Counted from the first letter of the stretch, positions 1-11,129 are shown. The stretch: 64,000 nt of DNA from Anniella stebbinsi (GCA_029215795.1 JARDYH010000005.1:11254001-11318000), one strand, 5' to 3'. Notes: generated by a model from the sequence alone, not told the origin. Numbers and translations: made by a program.

Positions 1-1180
1 AGGAGATGCAAGCAGATAATAAGAGAGGCAAAAAAAGTTTTTTCAGGAGCATATCGCTAAGAATATCAACAATAAAGAATTATTTAAATATATCAGAAGC
101 AGGAAACCAGCAAGGGAGACAGTTGGACTGTTGCTTGACAACAGAGTTAGAGGAGTACTAAAGGAGGACAAGGAGACTGCGGAGAAGCCGAATGCTGTGC
201 CTGACCAGATGTTTTTGAGAAAGGAGTCTAAGAAACTGAGGCAAGTAGTAGTGACAAAAGATGAAGCTCTCAACCTTACTGACAAAATGAAAGTTAATAA
301 ATCACCAGGCCCGGATGGTGTTCATCCTAGAGTTCTTAAAGAACTCATGTGTAATTTCTTCTAACAAAAATATGTAACATCCCCTTAAGATCATCCTCCA
401 TACTAGAGGACTGGAAAATGGCCAGTGTAACACCATTATTTTTTTTTTTAAAAAAGGGATCTAGGAAATTACAGGCCAGTTAGTTTAATGTCTGTTCTGG
501 GTAAATTGGTTGAAAGCATTATAAAAAATAAAGTTAGTAGGCATATAGAAGGACAGGCCCTGCTGAAAAAGAATCAATATGGCCTCCACAGAGGTAAGAC
601 ATGTCTCACTAACCATTTATAAATCTTTGAGTGAATCAAGAAGCATGTGGATAGGGGTGTTCCGATAGGCTTTGTTTATTTAGACTTCCAAAAGGTCTTT
701 GATACAGTCCCTCACTAAAGACGTCTGACCAAACTTAGTGGCATGGAATAAAAGGAGAGGTCCTCTCATGGATCAGTAACTGGTAAAAGTACAGAAAGCA
801 CAGAATAAATGGTAAATTCTAGGATGTATAAAGTGGGGTCCTATAGGGATCTTTACTGGAATCAATTATTTTCAACTTGTTCATAAATGATCAGGAATTA
901 GGAGTGAGCTGTGAGGTGGCCAGGTTTCTTGAGATGTCACCAAAATATTTAGGGTGGTTAAAATGAAAAGGGGCTGCAAAGAACTCTATGTGCTACCTTC
1001 AGTGTCAGAGGCGGGATGCCTATGTATACCAGTTACTGGGGAACATGGGTGGGAGGGTGCTGTTGCGCTCGTGTCCTGCTTGTGGGTTTCCCATGGGCAG
1101 CTGGTTGGCCACTCTGCGAACAGAATGCTGGATTAGATGAATCTTGATCTGATTCAGCATAGTTCGTCTTATGTTTTATG
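1..1180 (+). mobile_element. CR1-type LINE, decayed 3' portion
   Basis: Broken reverse-transcriptase coding sequence reads through this stretch with several frameshifts and stops. Around 290-350 a frame encodes NKSPGPDGVHPRVLKEL, a typical CR1-like reverse-transcriptase motif. Downstream, broken frames resemble the NYRPVSL..GK and FDTVPH motifs of the same domain (about 470-720). The end near 1120-1175 carries the CR1-like 3' tail (AATGCTGGATTAGATGAATC and a TTATGTTTTATGTTCTT end) that recurs at 29500-29548. The element enters from beyond the left edge, so its 5' end is not visible. It is a pseudogene, not a functional ORF. Confidence 0.8.
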
Positions 1181-3635
1181 TTCTTAACCCATCTAAATTA
1201 TGGAAATTGTGCAGCTGTGTATTGCTTCTCTTTCTTCACATAATTTATTCTTCTTTCACAACTGTCTTGCATTATCCTGCTCCTGATAGATATGGAAAGG
1301 GGCAAGGAATTATGCAGGGAGCTGAAGTCCCCTGCCTAATGACAGGAAATCTCTGGAGCCGACCTACACACGATGTTATATAGTGTGCAGACTTCAAGCT
1401 TGTGGGATCTATTTTATTTTGTTGCCAGTAGCCCAAGTTGCCAACTAGAAAATAATGGCTCTGGGAATGGACATGCTCTTAAAATTAAGGAACAGAGTGC
1501 CTGCTCAGCACAGGAATATGTTTTCAGTAGCCAAACTGATCTCACGGCCCTTTCAGACAAGAATTCACTCCTGTTTTTCCTCCGACTTTCTTCATTTCTG
1601 CAGCCTAATTTAGGCAGGAAAAAAAAGACAGTGACCTGGTTTGCAGGACACGACTGCCCACCGTGGTTTGATTTACCTGTGGGGGACTGTTGCATCATGC
1701 CAGGCACCTGTTGGCACCCAGGCTGCTGTGGTTTATCATGTCCGGCAAACCCAAACACCACATGTTGTTTGAGGGGACACCCTCTGCAGGTAAATTAAGC
1801 CATGGTGGGCTGTTGTAACATGCAAATAGGCCCTCTCTGTTGTTCCTACAGTTAATTAGGAGTCAAAAATCCTTGCTGATCCACTGCAAATAACCCTGCT
1901 TGTGAGCTTCTCTTAGGCATCTGGCTAGCCGTTGCTAGGGACACGTGTGCTGGGCAGACCTTTTGGCTGATTCAGGATGCTTCCAGATGAGACGTTTATT
2001 GCGCCGTTGCTCTGCCTTGTCCACAGAATCTTGCGAGTGCTCTCCATGATGTCATCTTCCACGCGTAATCCTCTCATGCTTTCCTATCCCTTCTTGTGTG
2101 TTTTCCCTTACCCCAGGAAATCCATGGAAAGAGCAGCCCTATAGTCCCTGGGAGAGCATCCCAGTGGCCATAGGAATGCTCAGAAGAACACCTCTGAGGC
2201 TGGAGGCAGCGCTCCAACCTCAGAACGGGGAGTCAGAGATATGCCCCCCAGCCCCCTTGAAGCTGGCCTCTGAGGTTGGAAAATCGACCTTGGAGAAGGA
2301 GTAAAGGGGGAATTCTGGGCAGAGAGTAGGAGACTGGAGAGGCTAGGACATGAGTTATCCTGAGCCTCCACCAGCTCCTTCCCTTCCCTTCCACTCTGAA
2401 GTGCCCTCGCTAGCGAAAATCACCAAAAACAGAGCATGGGGAGGTGAAGATTGCCTCTGCAACTCCTCCCACCCTGCAAACTTCAGCCCAGCAGGGTATA
2501 GGAATCTCGGAAACCTCCAAATTTGGGGGCTCCCATGCAGCAAGGGCACAATCAATAGGATTGCGCCTTAAGAGAGAAAAGTCAGACTAGCTCCACAGTA
2601 CGAATTCTTATGGGAACTGAAAAGCCAGCAAGTGTTCTAGGCAGATTGACCAAAAATGTGCTTGCTGTAAACTCCACCCCTGAATCTGCCCTGGCTCTGC
2701 CCTTAGACCCCATCCTGGCTTCTTTTTTTAAATCAAAAGTTAGTAACTCTAATGTAATAGATTGTTCCTCTCCCTTCCCACTTGCCTTGTTCTGTGTAGA
2801 TTTAAAACCATATAGTTAGAATAAAAACATTACTGAGGGGGTGGTTGAGAACAAATAGCTGTCCCCTAAGAAGCAAGACGATATTCGAGGAGTAAACCCA
2901 CCCACCCACCCCGCAAATTGACTGGCAGACCAGAAACCGTGCTGTTATCTCTGTGAGGGATAATAGTTCTGAGATAAAAATGCAACTGGGTTTCTCATTG
3001 AACAAGTGGAGAGAGAGAAAACCCTCTAAGCAGCACTCCAGTTCATAGGTTTGCCTCATTCTATGTATTTTTGTGTAAAAACATCCCTATAAGATGCCTG
3101 AGCCATGAATCATCAGTTCTCTGAGCAAAGCTTGTATTATAAAGTTGCAACTCAGTTAACACCCACCCAGTTCTATCATCATCATCGCCATATCGTCATC
3201 AAAGCAATCAAGTAACACCATCAGCCTGCCTGTCTTCTCTCCTTCCTTTCTTCTTTGCTAAAGACCTTCTCCTGCGATGATAAATGTTTTGTTAATCACA
3301 TCCTTAGATGGATCCTCTGTCCCGTATTCTCAGACTTGCCTGCAGATTGGGGGGGGGGGGGTGAGATGCCTCTACTCCACATATTGGGGCTGTATCAAGG
3401 CCATTGCTGTCAGTTTGCTTCTGTGTGGGATGCCAGAGGCATGAATCCACGGATCCAATCTTAAAATTGTACCTCTGGTTGGCTTCCATGGAGGGAAAAT
3501 ACGTGGCAATGGGTAAAGAGGGGACCAAGCGCAACCACAAAAACAGGATTCAGGGGCTGCGTGTACTTTGTGCTTCAAAATTGAAAGGAAATTCAGTGAC
3601 CTACGTTTCCCACATTTTGCATCTGTTCACCTTAG
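1181..3635. other. Non-coding stretch upstream of the first recognised exon
   Basis: No exon, RNA gene or well-defined repeat was recognised here apart from short simple-sequence runs, for example poly-G at 3350-3361. The 5' exons of the + strand gene ending at 10028 may lie here or left of the window. I could not identify a convincing start codon followed by a phase-compatible splice donor. Confidence 0.4.
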
Positions 3636-3807
3636 GAGAGCATTTCCTTCTGGGTGGGCTTGTCACGCCGGGGGTTCGCTGGTCTGGGCTTGGCCATCGT
3701 GGCGTTTTTCATCTGGACCTACAAGGACCCAGCCAAACAGAGCCAGGAGGTGCTGCAGTGCCTACAGGAGACCAGGACAGAGATTCGGCAGCTCTTGCAA
3801 GAAACAG
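3636..3807 (+). CDS. Unknown membrane protein gene, internal exon with transmembrane segment
   Basis: The exon is bounded by a CACCTTAG acceptor and a CAG|GTAAAG donor. Read in phase 0 it encodes 57 residues plus one base of a split Gly codon. It starts ESISFWVGLSRRGF and contains a hydrophobic helix (GFAGLGLAIVAFFIWTY) followed by a charged, Gln/Glu-rich, coiled-coil-like stretch (QEVLQCLQETRTEIRQLLQE). The helix preceded by Arg-Arg and followed by Lys suggests a single membrane anchor. The split codon joins in frame with the exon at 7374. The family was not recognised. Upstream exons were not found, so the N-terminus is missing. The splice-phase agreement over three exons is the main evidence that this is a real gene. 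Confidence 0.65.
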
Positions 3808-4539
3808 GTAAAGGAGGAGGGGGTGGGTAGGTAGGTAGGTAGGTAAGTGGGGCCTTCTGGAGAAAGGGCAACCTCTGCTTTCTTCAATAGGCTCTCTGCG
3901 CCGACGGGAGACCTGAAGAGGGGATGCGTCCTTTCTTGTACTCCAGATGGGAGCTAATAAAGGCTAGAGTGGGAGACAGAAGCGGATATGGGGACTGTAG
4001 GCAGAACCAGCCTGGATAAGAGAATGGGGTGTGTATGCGCACCCCCCCCCCCAAGATTTCAAGTTCTTTATGTCTCCACCTCAGAGGGTCTGGGTGCTCC
4101 CGTAACACTTCCAATGGTACCTTTTAAAAGGGAAGAACTATACATTCTTCCAAATAGCTGAGCAGGAACGGCTGGGAGACGGAGTGCTGCAGTTGCCTAG
4201 CAACCAACCGCCACATGGCATCTCCCCTTTTTCCTTGCCCAGCAAAAGAGCTGACTCAGGGCTTCTGGGAATGGCAAGGGAGCCTCTCCGTGTGTGTGTG
4301 TGTGAGTGTGTTTGTGAGTGTAACATGGAAAAGGACTGCGGAGAAACGAAAGGATGCGCTGTGAGAAATCCCCAGTGGATGGGCTACCTTCCTGTAGCCT
4401 TTTCTATATTCCAGACCGTCTCCGCAATTCATTATCATAGTTGAGCCCCATTCTCCTCTCTGACTCAGGATATAAAACCCCAGCCAGCCTCATGGCTGGC
4501 TAGGCCTCTAGATCTTGGGGCTGAAGGGGCAGCCTGGCC

Positions 4540-4735
4540 ACTGTAGTCCATGCATTGGCAACCTTGCGTTCGGATGACTGTAATGCACTTGATGTGGGGC
4601 TGCCCTGGCACTTGATTTGGAAACTGCAGCTGATGCAGAATGCAGAGGCCAGGATGCTGAGTGGGGCACCTTGTCACGCACGTCTGACACCTGCATTGCA
4701 GCTACTGCACTGGCCAAGTAAAGACCCATTGCTTT
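4540..4735 (+). mobile_element. L2-type LINE fragment
   Basis: Decayed fragment of the C-terminal reverse-transcriptase region that is better preserved at 28257-29030. The shared order is a GACTGTAATGC segment, then GGGGCTGCC, then CTGCAGCTGATGCAGAATGC. The equivalent of the LQLVQN protein motif is recognisable. It is short and frameshifted, and lies in the intron of the unknown gene. Confidence 0.6.
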
Positions 4736-5125
4736 AGCCAGGCCTGAATGATTGTGCTGCCGAGATTGTTTACTAATGATGGCATTGTGAATATTTGGTT
4801 TTAGTGTGTGTACACATACTATTTTAACGTACATTTTTTTTGGTAAACCACTTAAGAGAGGGTTTTTTAATATGGTAAGTGGTATATAAATCAATTAAAG
4901 AAATAAATCTGTATGATCTGCTTTTCAGAGACACTATTGGCTAAATCACCGCTCCTGCTTCCAGACCCTGAGCTCAGTGCAGAAAGTGAGGTATTCATGG
5001 ACTCAGGATTCCCAGAGTTGCTGTCCTCTTCAGGGTGTAGGGCTGAAATGCAAGTAAAAGAACACTGGGCTGGCCAGCAAAAAAGTGAGTGCTACATCTG
5101 TGGCGGGCATCTTTTGGGGGAGCTA

Positions 5126-5441
5126 GGCTGACCATATGAAAAGGAGGACAGGGCTCATGTAACTTTAACAGTTGTAGAGAAAAGGGAATTTCAGCCGGTG
5201 TCATTTGTATGCAATTAGTTCCTGGTAAAATTCCCTCTTCGTCACAACAGTTAAAGTTGCAGGCACTATACTAGAGTGACCATATACAAAGGAAGGAAGG
5301 GCCCCTGCAACTTTAACAGTTTTGATGAAGAGGGAATTTCACCCGGAACTAATGGCATACAAATGACACTGTCTGAAATTCCCTTTTCTCTACAACTGTT
5401 AAAGTTACATGAGCCCTGTCCTCCTTTTCATATGGTCAGCC
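5126..5441 (-). mobile_element. Palindromic MITE family A, copy 1
   Basis: 316-bp element, nearly its own reverse complement. It starts GGCTGACCATATGAAAAGG and ends CCTTTTCATATGGTCAGCC, and is flanked by TA on both sides. The asymmetric centre (ACTAGAGTGACCATATAC) is in the orientation opposite to most copies, so I call this copy minus. There is no coding capacity. The TA flanks suggest a Tc1/mariner-type non-autonomous element, which is inference. Confidence 0.8.
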
Positions 5442-5469
5442 TAGGGGGAGCGGGAAGGTGGCAGATAGA

Positions 5470-5625
5470 GAGCTGGTGTGCCCTAGTGGCTAGAGTGCTT
5501 GTCTTAGGGGCAGGGAAAGTGTGTATTAAAATCCTTCCCTCCACCAGGAAAATCACTCACTAGTCTTGGGCAAATCTCTTTTAGCTTAACCGGCCTTTCA
5601 GGGTTGCCACAAGATTAAAAACACC
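5470..5625 (+). mobile_element. tRNA-derived SINE (MIR-like)
   Basis: The head resembles a tRNA-derived box region (GTGCCCTAGTGGCTAGAGTGC). It is followed by a decayed body containing TCTTGGGCAAATCTC and CAGGGTTGCCACAAGATTAAA, equivalent to the conserved body of the SINEs at 35755-35905 and 13366-13530. It begins only about 28 bp after family A copy 1. Confidence 0.6.
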
Positions 5626-6106
5626 CTTCTGAACATTTTGGAGAAAGAGCAGGCCTCAAATGTAATAACACTGAAAGTTGTCCTTTGCTGCTATCATGCT
5701 TTCATGTTGTATGTAATATTACACACACACATACACACACAAAACAAGTTGGCTCTGACAGTTTGCGTTCACGTGACCCCTTTTTCTGGTATTGTAATCC
5801 TTTATACAGTCACACTTTTATAGCGCATTTAGTTGACAATATTGCCAAATTATTGCATTCCAGGGTCTTCCTGATTCCCGTGTGTGTGTGTGTGTCCCTG
5901 CCCCACACCCACCTGATTTGTGGCATTGAAGAAAATCGCCATGCTTGCCCACATAGTGTAGACAGGCAAAGTGCAGTTGAGGCTTTTCAGGGTTCCCATG
6001 CCTGTTAGTAACTTTCTTGCTTGCTGATTCTGCTCTTTTATTTATGTGTGTTGAATAAGCTGGAGGATTATTGATGTCCACCAGCTATACTCAACAGAAA
6101 GAAAGA

Positions 6107-6134
6107 AGGGGAGAGAGAAAGAGAGAGAGAGAGA
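6107..6134. repeat. GA-rich microsatellite
   Basis: Interrupted GA tract in the intron of the unknown gene. Confidence 0.7.
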
Positions 6135-6191
6135 AGGGCAGAGCCAGCCAGCATGCAAACAGCTTTTAATTAATGTTGGAAAGGACCTTAG

Positions 6192-6232
6192 CTGAATGGG
6201 ACTTACTGCTGAGTAAACTTATAGAAGGATCT
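6192..6232 (+). repeat. Short fragment of dispersed repeat family G
   Basis: Contains TGAATGGGACTTACTGCTGA followed by GTAAACTTATAG. This matches the dispersed family also seen at 16757-16832, 56093-56178 and 61312-61398 (TGGGACTTACTTCTGAGTAGACATG type). Confidence 0.45.
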
Positions 6233-7059
6233 TGACCATAGAGAAAGGCACTGCTGGACAACATAAATCCACAGAGGTAGTGCAAAGGGCTTTGTGGAAC
6301 GTCCCTTTTAACCCCACTTCAAGCTGCTTGTGGAAAAGCCGAGGCACGGCTGTGGCTAGAGGGCCCTAGTATGGAAGCAACCAAACTATCAAATTCAACC
6401 GCTTGTGAAGGCTTGTTCATGCTGTTTGTAGTCTTTCATCCATGTTTCAGGTACTGCAGGAAAATTCCCTACCATGGAGGTTAAGAACTACCTTTGGGAA
6501 ACTCTGCGATAGAATATGTGGACTTGGGGTCGGGTAGGGGATAGATCCCAGTCTGCTTCTTGGCTCCATTCAAAGTGCTGGTGTTAATTTTTTAAAATCA
6601 CATGTTCCAGATACAGGCTACTTGAAGGAGCACCATTTCCCCACCTATCCTTCCCTGAACAATAATGTATTAAAGATGAGGCCTTGCTCTGGCTGCCATC
6701 TAAGGCGTGGTAGATGGTATTGAGGAGCAGGACCTGTTCAGTTGTGGCACCTTTACTGTTTGGCCAGTTTGGTGGACTGTTTCATAACTGGCATAGACTT
6801 TGCTATTCAAAAAGGCTTTTTCTTTGTCTTGAGTTTTGATTTGTTCTGGGGCTGACTCAGCACGTTAACTCTGTTCTTAGTGATGTTTTTCTCTTTTTAT
6901 TCCTCACCACCAAGACCACTCATGTTTAGGCTAACTGAGGACGTTTGTTTAAATGTGGTTTCAGAGAAACAAACCTGGCTTCAAGTTCTGAGTGGGAGGA
7001 GAATCCAGGTTAGCCGAGTCTCTATGAGGAAGCTGATCCTACTGCCTAAAGGCTCCTTC

Positions 7060-7350
7060 ATAAGAACATAACAGCCCTGCTGGATCAGACCAAGGGTCCA
7101 TCTAGTCCAGCATTCTGTTCACACAGCCTATAGGAAACCCACAAGCAAGACATGAGTGCAACAGCACCCTCCTGCCCATGTTCCCCAGCAACTGATGTAT
7201 ATAGGCATACTGCCTTTGATACTGGAAGCAGCACATAGCCATCAGGACTAGCAGCAATTGATAGCCCTCTCCTCCACGAAATTGGTGGCCATCACTACAT
7301 CTTGTGGCAGTGAATTCCGTAGTTTAACTATGCACTTCCAAAACAACCAA
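7060..7350 (-). mobile_element. CR1-type LINE 3' end, reverse orientation
   Basis: Begins with TAAGAACATAACAGCCCTGC and GGATCAGACCAAGGGTCC, the reverse complement of the CR1 3' terminus seen at 29480-29548. It continues into the reverse complement of the ORF2 end (equivalent of AVKPW.SL / LDGF.KGL). It ends about 20 bp before the acceptor of the exon at 7374, so the LINE approaches the splice site closely. Confidence 0.75.
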
Positions 7351-7373
7351 GTGTCAATCTGTTATTCCTGTAG

Positions 7374-7510
7374 GGGAAGAGACACGGACTAGCAGCCCTA
7401 AGCGGAGAGGACGCTCCCCTTCCCGGCGCCATCGTTCACCGTCCCGAAGGCGCAGTTGGAACCGAAGTGCCACTGCCCGAGCACTGACAATCCCTGTGCC
7501 TTTGGAGGGG
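7374..7510 (+). CDS. Unknown membrane protein gene, Arg/Ser-rich exon
   Basis: Bounded by a TTCCTGTAG acceptor and a GGG|GTGAGT donor. Two bases complete a Gly codon split with the preceding exon, then 45 codons follow, ending in phase 0. The peptide is strongly basic and RS-like (PKRRGRSPSRRHRSPSRRRS) and ends ALTIPVPLEG. In the deduced protein it follows the membrane helix and coiled-coil-like stretch. The RS repeats could be a phosphorylated or nucleic-acid-binding region, but that is only inference. No family was recognised. Confidence 0.65.
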
Positions 7511-7839
7511 GTGAGTCCATTGCTTGTGCTATGTGAGCGCATCAGTGCATTTATGTATTTGTTTAAAAACACTTTTTAAGCTGCATTGATGTGGAGAACC
7601 CTCTCGAAGCAGTGTCCAGGATAAAAAAACACAAATCCAGCTGAAAACCAAAGGTTCATTTGGTGGGACAGGAATCTCTGTAGATGAGAACAGGGGGTTG
7701 GGGGAAGAAGAGGGACAAGGCAGAGAAGGGTTTACTAGTGTTCCCAAGCATAACACCAGGGATCTGTTTGGGAAAGATTTACTCCTGAACCCTTTTCCCC
7801 CTCACTCAGCAAAGTGACAAGAATCTAGAACTCTTCTAT

Positions 7840-7955
7840 GAGCCTATCTACCCTACTGCTTTAAAACAGTTTATAACACTTTTAAACCGGTTAATAGTTA
7901 TTAACCGGTTTAAAACTGTTATAAACCATTTTAAAGCAGTAGGGTAGATAGGCTC
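7840..7955. mobile_element. Palindromic MITE family B, copy 1
   Basis: 116-bp near-perfect hairpin. It starts GAGCCTATCTACCCTACTGC, ends with the reverse complement, and has an AACCGGTT-rich centre. The flanking pentamers TCTAT and TCTGT differ at one base and may be a decayed target duplication. Two other copies lie at 36477-36586 and 38181-38275. Confidence 0.75.
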
Positions 7956-8218
7956 TCTGTCAGTAAAATGGATATGCTGCATATGATATGCTTGGAGACA
8001 AAAGGAAGGGGGATGGAGGAGGAATGCTGGGTGGGCGAGAGTCCTTGCAGTGAAATCCTGGGGGCTGGAACAACTCACCCCCCCCCCCAAAAAAACCTCA
8101 AAAGCAGCAAGGAGGGGCCATGGATGAGATATGTGCAATCCTTACGCTGCCAGGGAATCCTGGCAGCAAGGTGGGGGTTAAGCTGAATGGGGAGGGAACT
8201 GGGCTCAGAGGACCACGT

Positions 8219-8646
8219 AGTAGAAAAAGAGGCAGGGCTCTGGTGCTATTGAAATTGTTAAAATTTTTGGTTGTGTTATTGATGAATAAAAGCTCAATGT
8301 TTCGGATTTTGCAGTCCTTTCTCAGGAGTTGATAAAAGAAGACAAAAGCAGGTCGCAGGAATGCAAACTGTTTTTGTTAATAATACGACCTTAGCGTTGT
8401 TTTCTCAATTATCACGAGTAAAGACTAGTTCAACAGCCGCAGTCCTTTGCTAGAACGCAGAAAGGAACACTAAGGTCGTATTACTAACAAAAACAGTTTG
8501 CATTCCTGCGACCTGTTTTTGACTTCTTTTTATCAGCTCCTCAGGAAGGATGGCTAAATCCGAAACGTTGAGCTTTTGTTCGTCAATAAAATGACTGAAA
8601 ATGTTAGCAATTTCAATAGCACCAGAGCCCTGCCTCTTTTTCTACT
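8219..8646. mobile_element. 428-bp long palindrome
   Basis: Outer termini AGTAGAAAAAGAGGCAGGGC and its reverse complement are followed by roughly 190-bp inverted arms. Matching inner blocks include AAAAGCTCAATGTTTCGGAT against ATCCGAAACGTTGAGCTTTT, and GCAGGTCGCAGGAATGCAAA against TTTGCATTCCTGCGACCTG. A short loop lies near 8400-8460. Arm mismatches show it is not freshly formed. There is no coding capacity, and no clear target duplication was found. It is probably a non-autonomous DNA transposon or an inverted duplicate. Confidence 0.7.
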
Positions 8647-9962
8647 TCTCTTCAGTGGCGTTTCTTTCCCTTTTCGTCAGCACTCGGAGGACACGTGCCA
8701 TGGGGAGCATGTAAAGGATCCTCTGCAGAGGGGGGATCTGAGGACATGCTTCCTCTGACCCCAGTTCCCCTCCTCATCCGTCCAATTTTCTGTGCTCGAC
8801 ACTTGATATACTGATGTCTTAAACCAGGATGGCTGAGACCTGCATACATTTTGCAAGCTTGCACAAACTTGCATAACTTCTCTCACCTTGTATGAGAGAA
8901 GTCTTGCATCATTTATTTAGAATTTGCTAGTATAATGGTGAGTGTGTGTGTCCATGAAGACGCAGAGAGCAGTAACCCTGTTCCCCTACCATTGGAAACT
9001 TTACCCCAGCCCCCTGGCTTATTTGTGATACATAGCGGGGTAAGGTTTCCAGGCAGTGGGTGATGGAGTTGGAATGTTGCCCCCTTTTCTCTGCTTCGGT
9101 GGAACCACGGTCTGCACTTCGCCCTGTCAACATCCTGCCACCTCACTTGCAGAAATCAGCAGTGAGATCTCTCATTGTTTTTCACTTCAAATTCTGGAGT
9201 TTAGAATGAAGCATGTAAATTAATAGCTAATATCTCCCTCCAAAAAAGCACGAACAACCGAAGCCCGTTCTGTTTTTGTGAATATACTTGCTTTGCACAA
9301 TAGGGCTGAAATGTACCGTGACCTAGAGAAGAAAGGTTTCTAACAATGGGCACAAAGTACGAACAGCCCTACCTTTGGGAAGAGATGCTGACTGTACTGC
9401 ATTGCTTCAGTCCTACTGCAAACAGTGGCATTTGGCTTCTAGCTTGGAATCCATGTTTCTGAGAATCTAAGTTCTCGGGGGTATGTGTTGAAATCTGAAC
9501 CTTGCGAGTGATGAAACTGTGAAACATTTGAAGGGTCTTCGAAGTACTCAGGCTGGATTCGAGTGTGAGGTGCCTCCCCCCCACCCGCCCCGTCCCTGCA
9601 CCAGATTAAAGTAAGGAAGCAGTGCTGGAATCCCTTGGAGCTTCTTCCTCCTCTTATATTGCATAATTATTCTACAATAAGGACAACCCTTCTTGTCTAA
9701 GAGGGACAGTCCTCTTTTAGCTTATCTACGCTATTTGAGTTTACTGTCCATAAAATCAAATGGTGTAATGCATACCATTCTGCCCACAGGGTACTTGAAG
9801 TTAGGTGGCTCTTTTTTCCCCAAAATCCTGTTTATTATCTTGCAATATATGAATGTTCCAAAGGTAGGACCATTAACCAAAGTTCAGGTGCTCAGAAGGG
9901 CCCAGTAAGAAATCAGAACTGTTTACTCCAAGCCAAATCTCTCTCTCTCTCTCCTGTTGCAG

Positions 9963-10028
9963 GCTTTACAGTACAACCTACGGAGCCGGCAGTCCCTAGG
10001 AGCCCCTTGCTCTCCAATCAGTCGCTAA
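9963..10028 (+). CDS. Unknown membrane protein gene, terminal exon
   Basis: Starts after the TGTTGCAG acceptor in phase 0, matching the previous exon. It encodes ALQYNLRSRQSLGAPCSPIS, then Arg and a TAA stop at 10026-10028. The short Arg-containing tail continues the basic character of the upstream exon. AATAAA at 10172-10177 is a plausible polyadenylation signal about 145 bp downstream. The product's C-terminal half is thus 57+1+45+21 residues as seen here. Identity and function are unknown. Confidence 0.65.
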   Translation, partial: ALQYNLRSRQSLGAPCSPISR

Positions 10029-10171
10029 AGCTTGTCTTGCTCAGCTCCAGACGCAAATGAGAAGACTCCAGGGATATCTTGGCACACACCTGTATAGCTA
10101 ACTTTGGGAAATCCCTTGCGGCAGGGCTTCTGGCTTGGTCATCTGGGAGTTTTGGTCGCAGACGGGGCAGA

Positions 10172-10177
10172 AATAAA
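10172..10177 (+). terminator. Probable polyadenylation signal of the unknown gene
   Basis: AATAAA hexamer about 145 bp after the TAA stop at 10028, followed by T/G-rich sequence (ATGTCCCTGTCTG). It is the first canonical hexamer on this strand after the stop. Confidence 0.5.
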
Positions 10178-10839
10178 TGTCCCTGTCTGAAGGAGCAAAT
10201 GAGCGGGGAGCTAGAACTCAAGTTTTCAGTTTCCCCATTCAGAAAGGGGTGTTCTTTTGGACAGTGTGTATGTTTTGGTGCAACATCATACCTAGACGTG
10301 GGACTAAAATGCTAAGATTGTGGATGCTATTTACTGGTCTTTATGCATAAAAAAGGCTATTCTCCACAAGGTACTAAGCTACTCGAGGCAGGCAGTGGCA
10401 TGTAAAAAACTAATATTATGCACTGTGGTCCAGATGTCTCCCATTCAAATGCACCCTGCTTCTTCTTTTTTTAAAGACCCAGCTAATCTTGATTTTTCCC
10501 TTTGTGGCTGGCACAGAAGCTGTTCAAGAGGAGAGAGCTTTTGGCACCAGGACTTTTCTCCACCACTTGTACTCTAATGCAGGAGAAATTAAGTCATTTT
10601 TCTCCCCTCCCTACCTGCTGGAGTGGAGCTTTGGACTAGCAGCATCGGTGAGCCATCATTTCAGGAAGGGGATCCTCAGGGTGTTACATGCACCAGCTGC
10701 TCCTTTAGAAGAGAACAACCTTCATTCCAGGAGCTACAGGAGCCCATGAACAACTTTCAGCATGAGCGGGAATGAGGCTTTGTATATCTGGAGTTAATCT
10801 GCTGAGCCAAACCTGAGACAAGAGTAGCTCAACAAGGCT

Positions 10840-10845
10840 TTTATT
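10840..10845 (-). terminator. GNL3L: Probable polyadenylation signal of GNL3L
   Basis: AATAAA on the - strand, about 220 bp beyond the GNL3L stop codon (11062-11064). The two convergent genes would end about 650 bp apart if both signals are used. Confidence 0.5.
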
Positions 10846-11061
10846 TACACCGTCTCCCATTTTTAACCTCTTAAATAAAAAGTTCCTTAGAGAAACAACT
10901 CTGCGTTTTGCATAGGCATCAGGCTGTCAGTTCCCCCAACAGAGCATGGGGAAGATGGGACGCTAAGCTGCCCATTGCCGTAGGGGGTGGGAATCTTCCT
11001 GAGGTAGATAAAATCAAGTCCAGGGTACCCATCTTCTTTTCCACACCATTTAGCGCTTTCC

Positions 11062-11129
11062 TTAGTCATCTGACAAGCTGAAATTCATGGCTGCTGTCAA
11101 CGTGGCAGACAGCTTAGTGGCAATTTTCT
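11062..11129 (-). CDS. GNL3L: GNL3L exon 15 (last)
   Basis: TCTCTGCAG acceptor. It completes a split Glu codon, then encodes [20 protein letters not shown], Asp and TAA. This aligns with the human tail beginning KIASKLSDSMMSAL, which confirms the end of the gene. Residues 529-549. Confidence 0.9.

Larger units (their letters stand above)
3808..7373 (+). other. Intron of the unknown + strand gene, repeat-bearing
   Basis: GT-AG intron between the membrane-segment exon and the Arg/Ser-rich exon. It contains an L2 fragment (about 4540-4735), a family A palindromic element (5126-5441), a tRNA-derived SINE (about 5470-5625) and a CR1 3' end in reverse orientation (about 7060-7350), which stops just short of the acceptor. 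Microsatellites are also present (TG at 4291-4320, GA near 6107-6134). No further exon was recognised. Confidence 0.6.
7511..9962 (+). other. Intron of the unknown + strand gene
   Basis: GT-AG intron ending in a strong polypyrimidine tract (CTCTCTCTCTCTCCTGTTGCAG). It holds the family B palindrome (7840-7955) and the 428-bp palindrome (8219-8646). No other exon was recognised. Confidence 0.6.
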
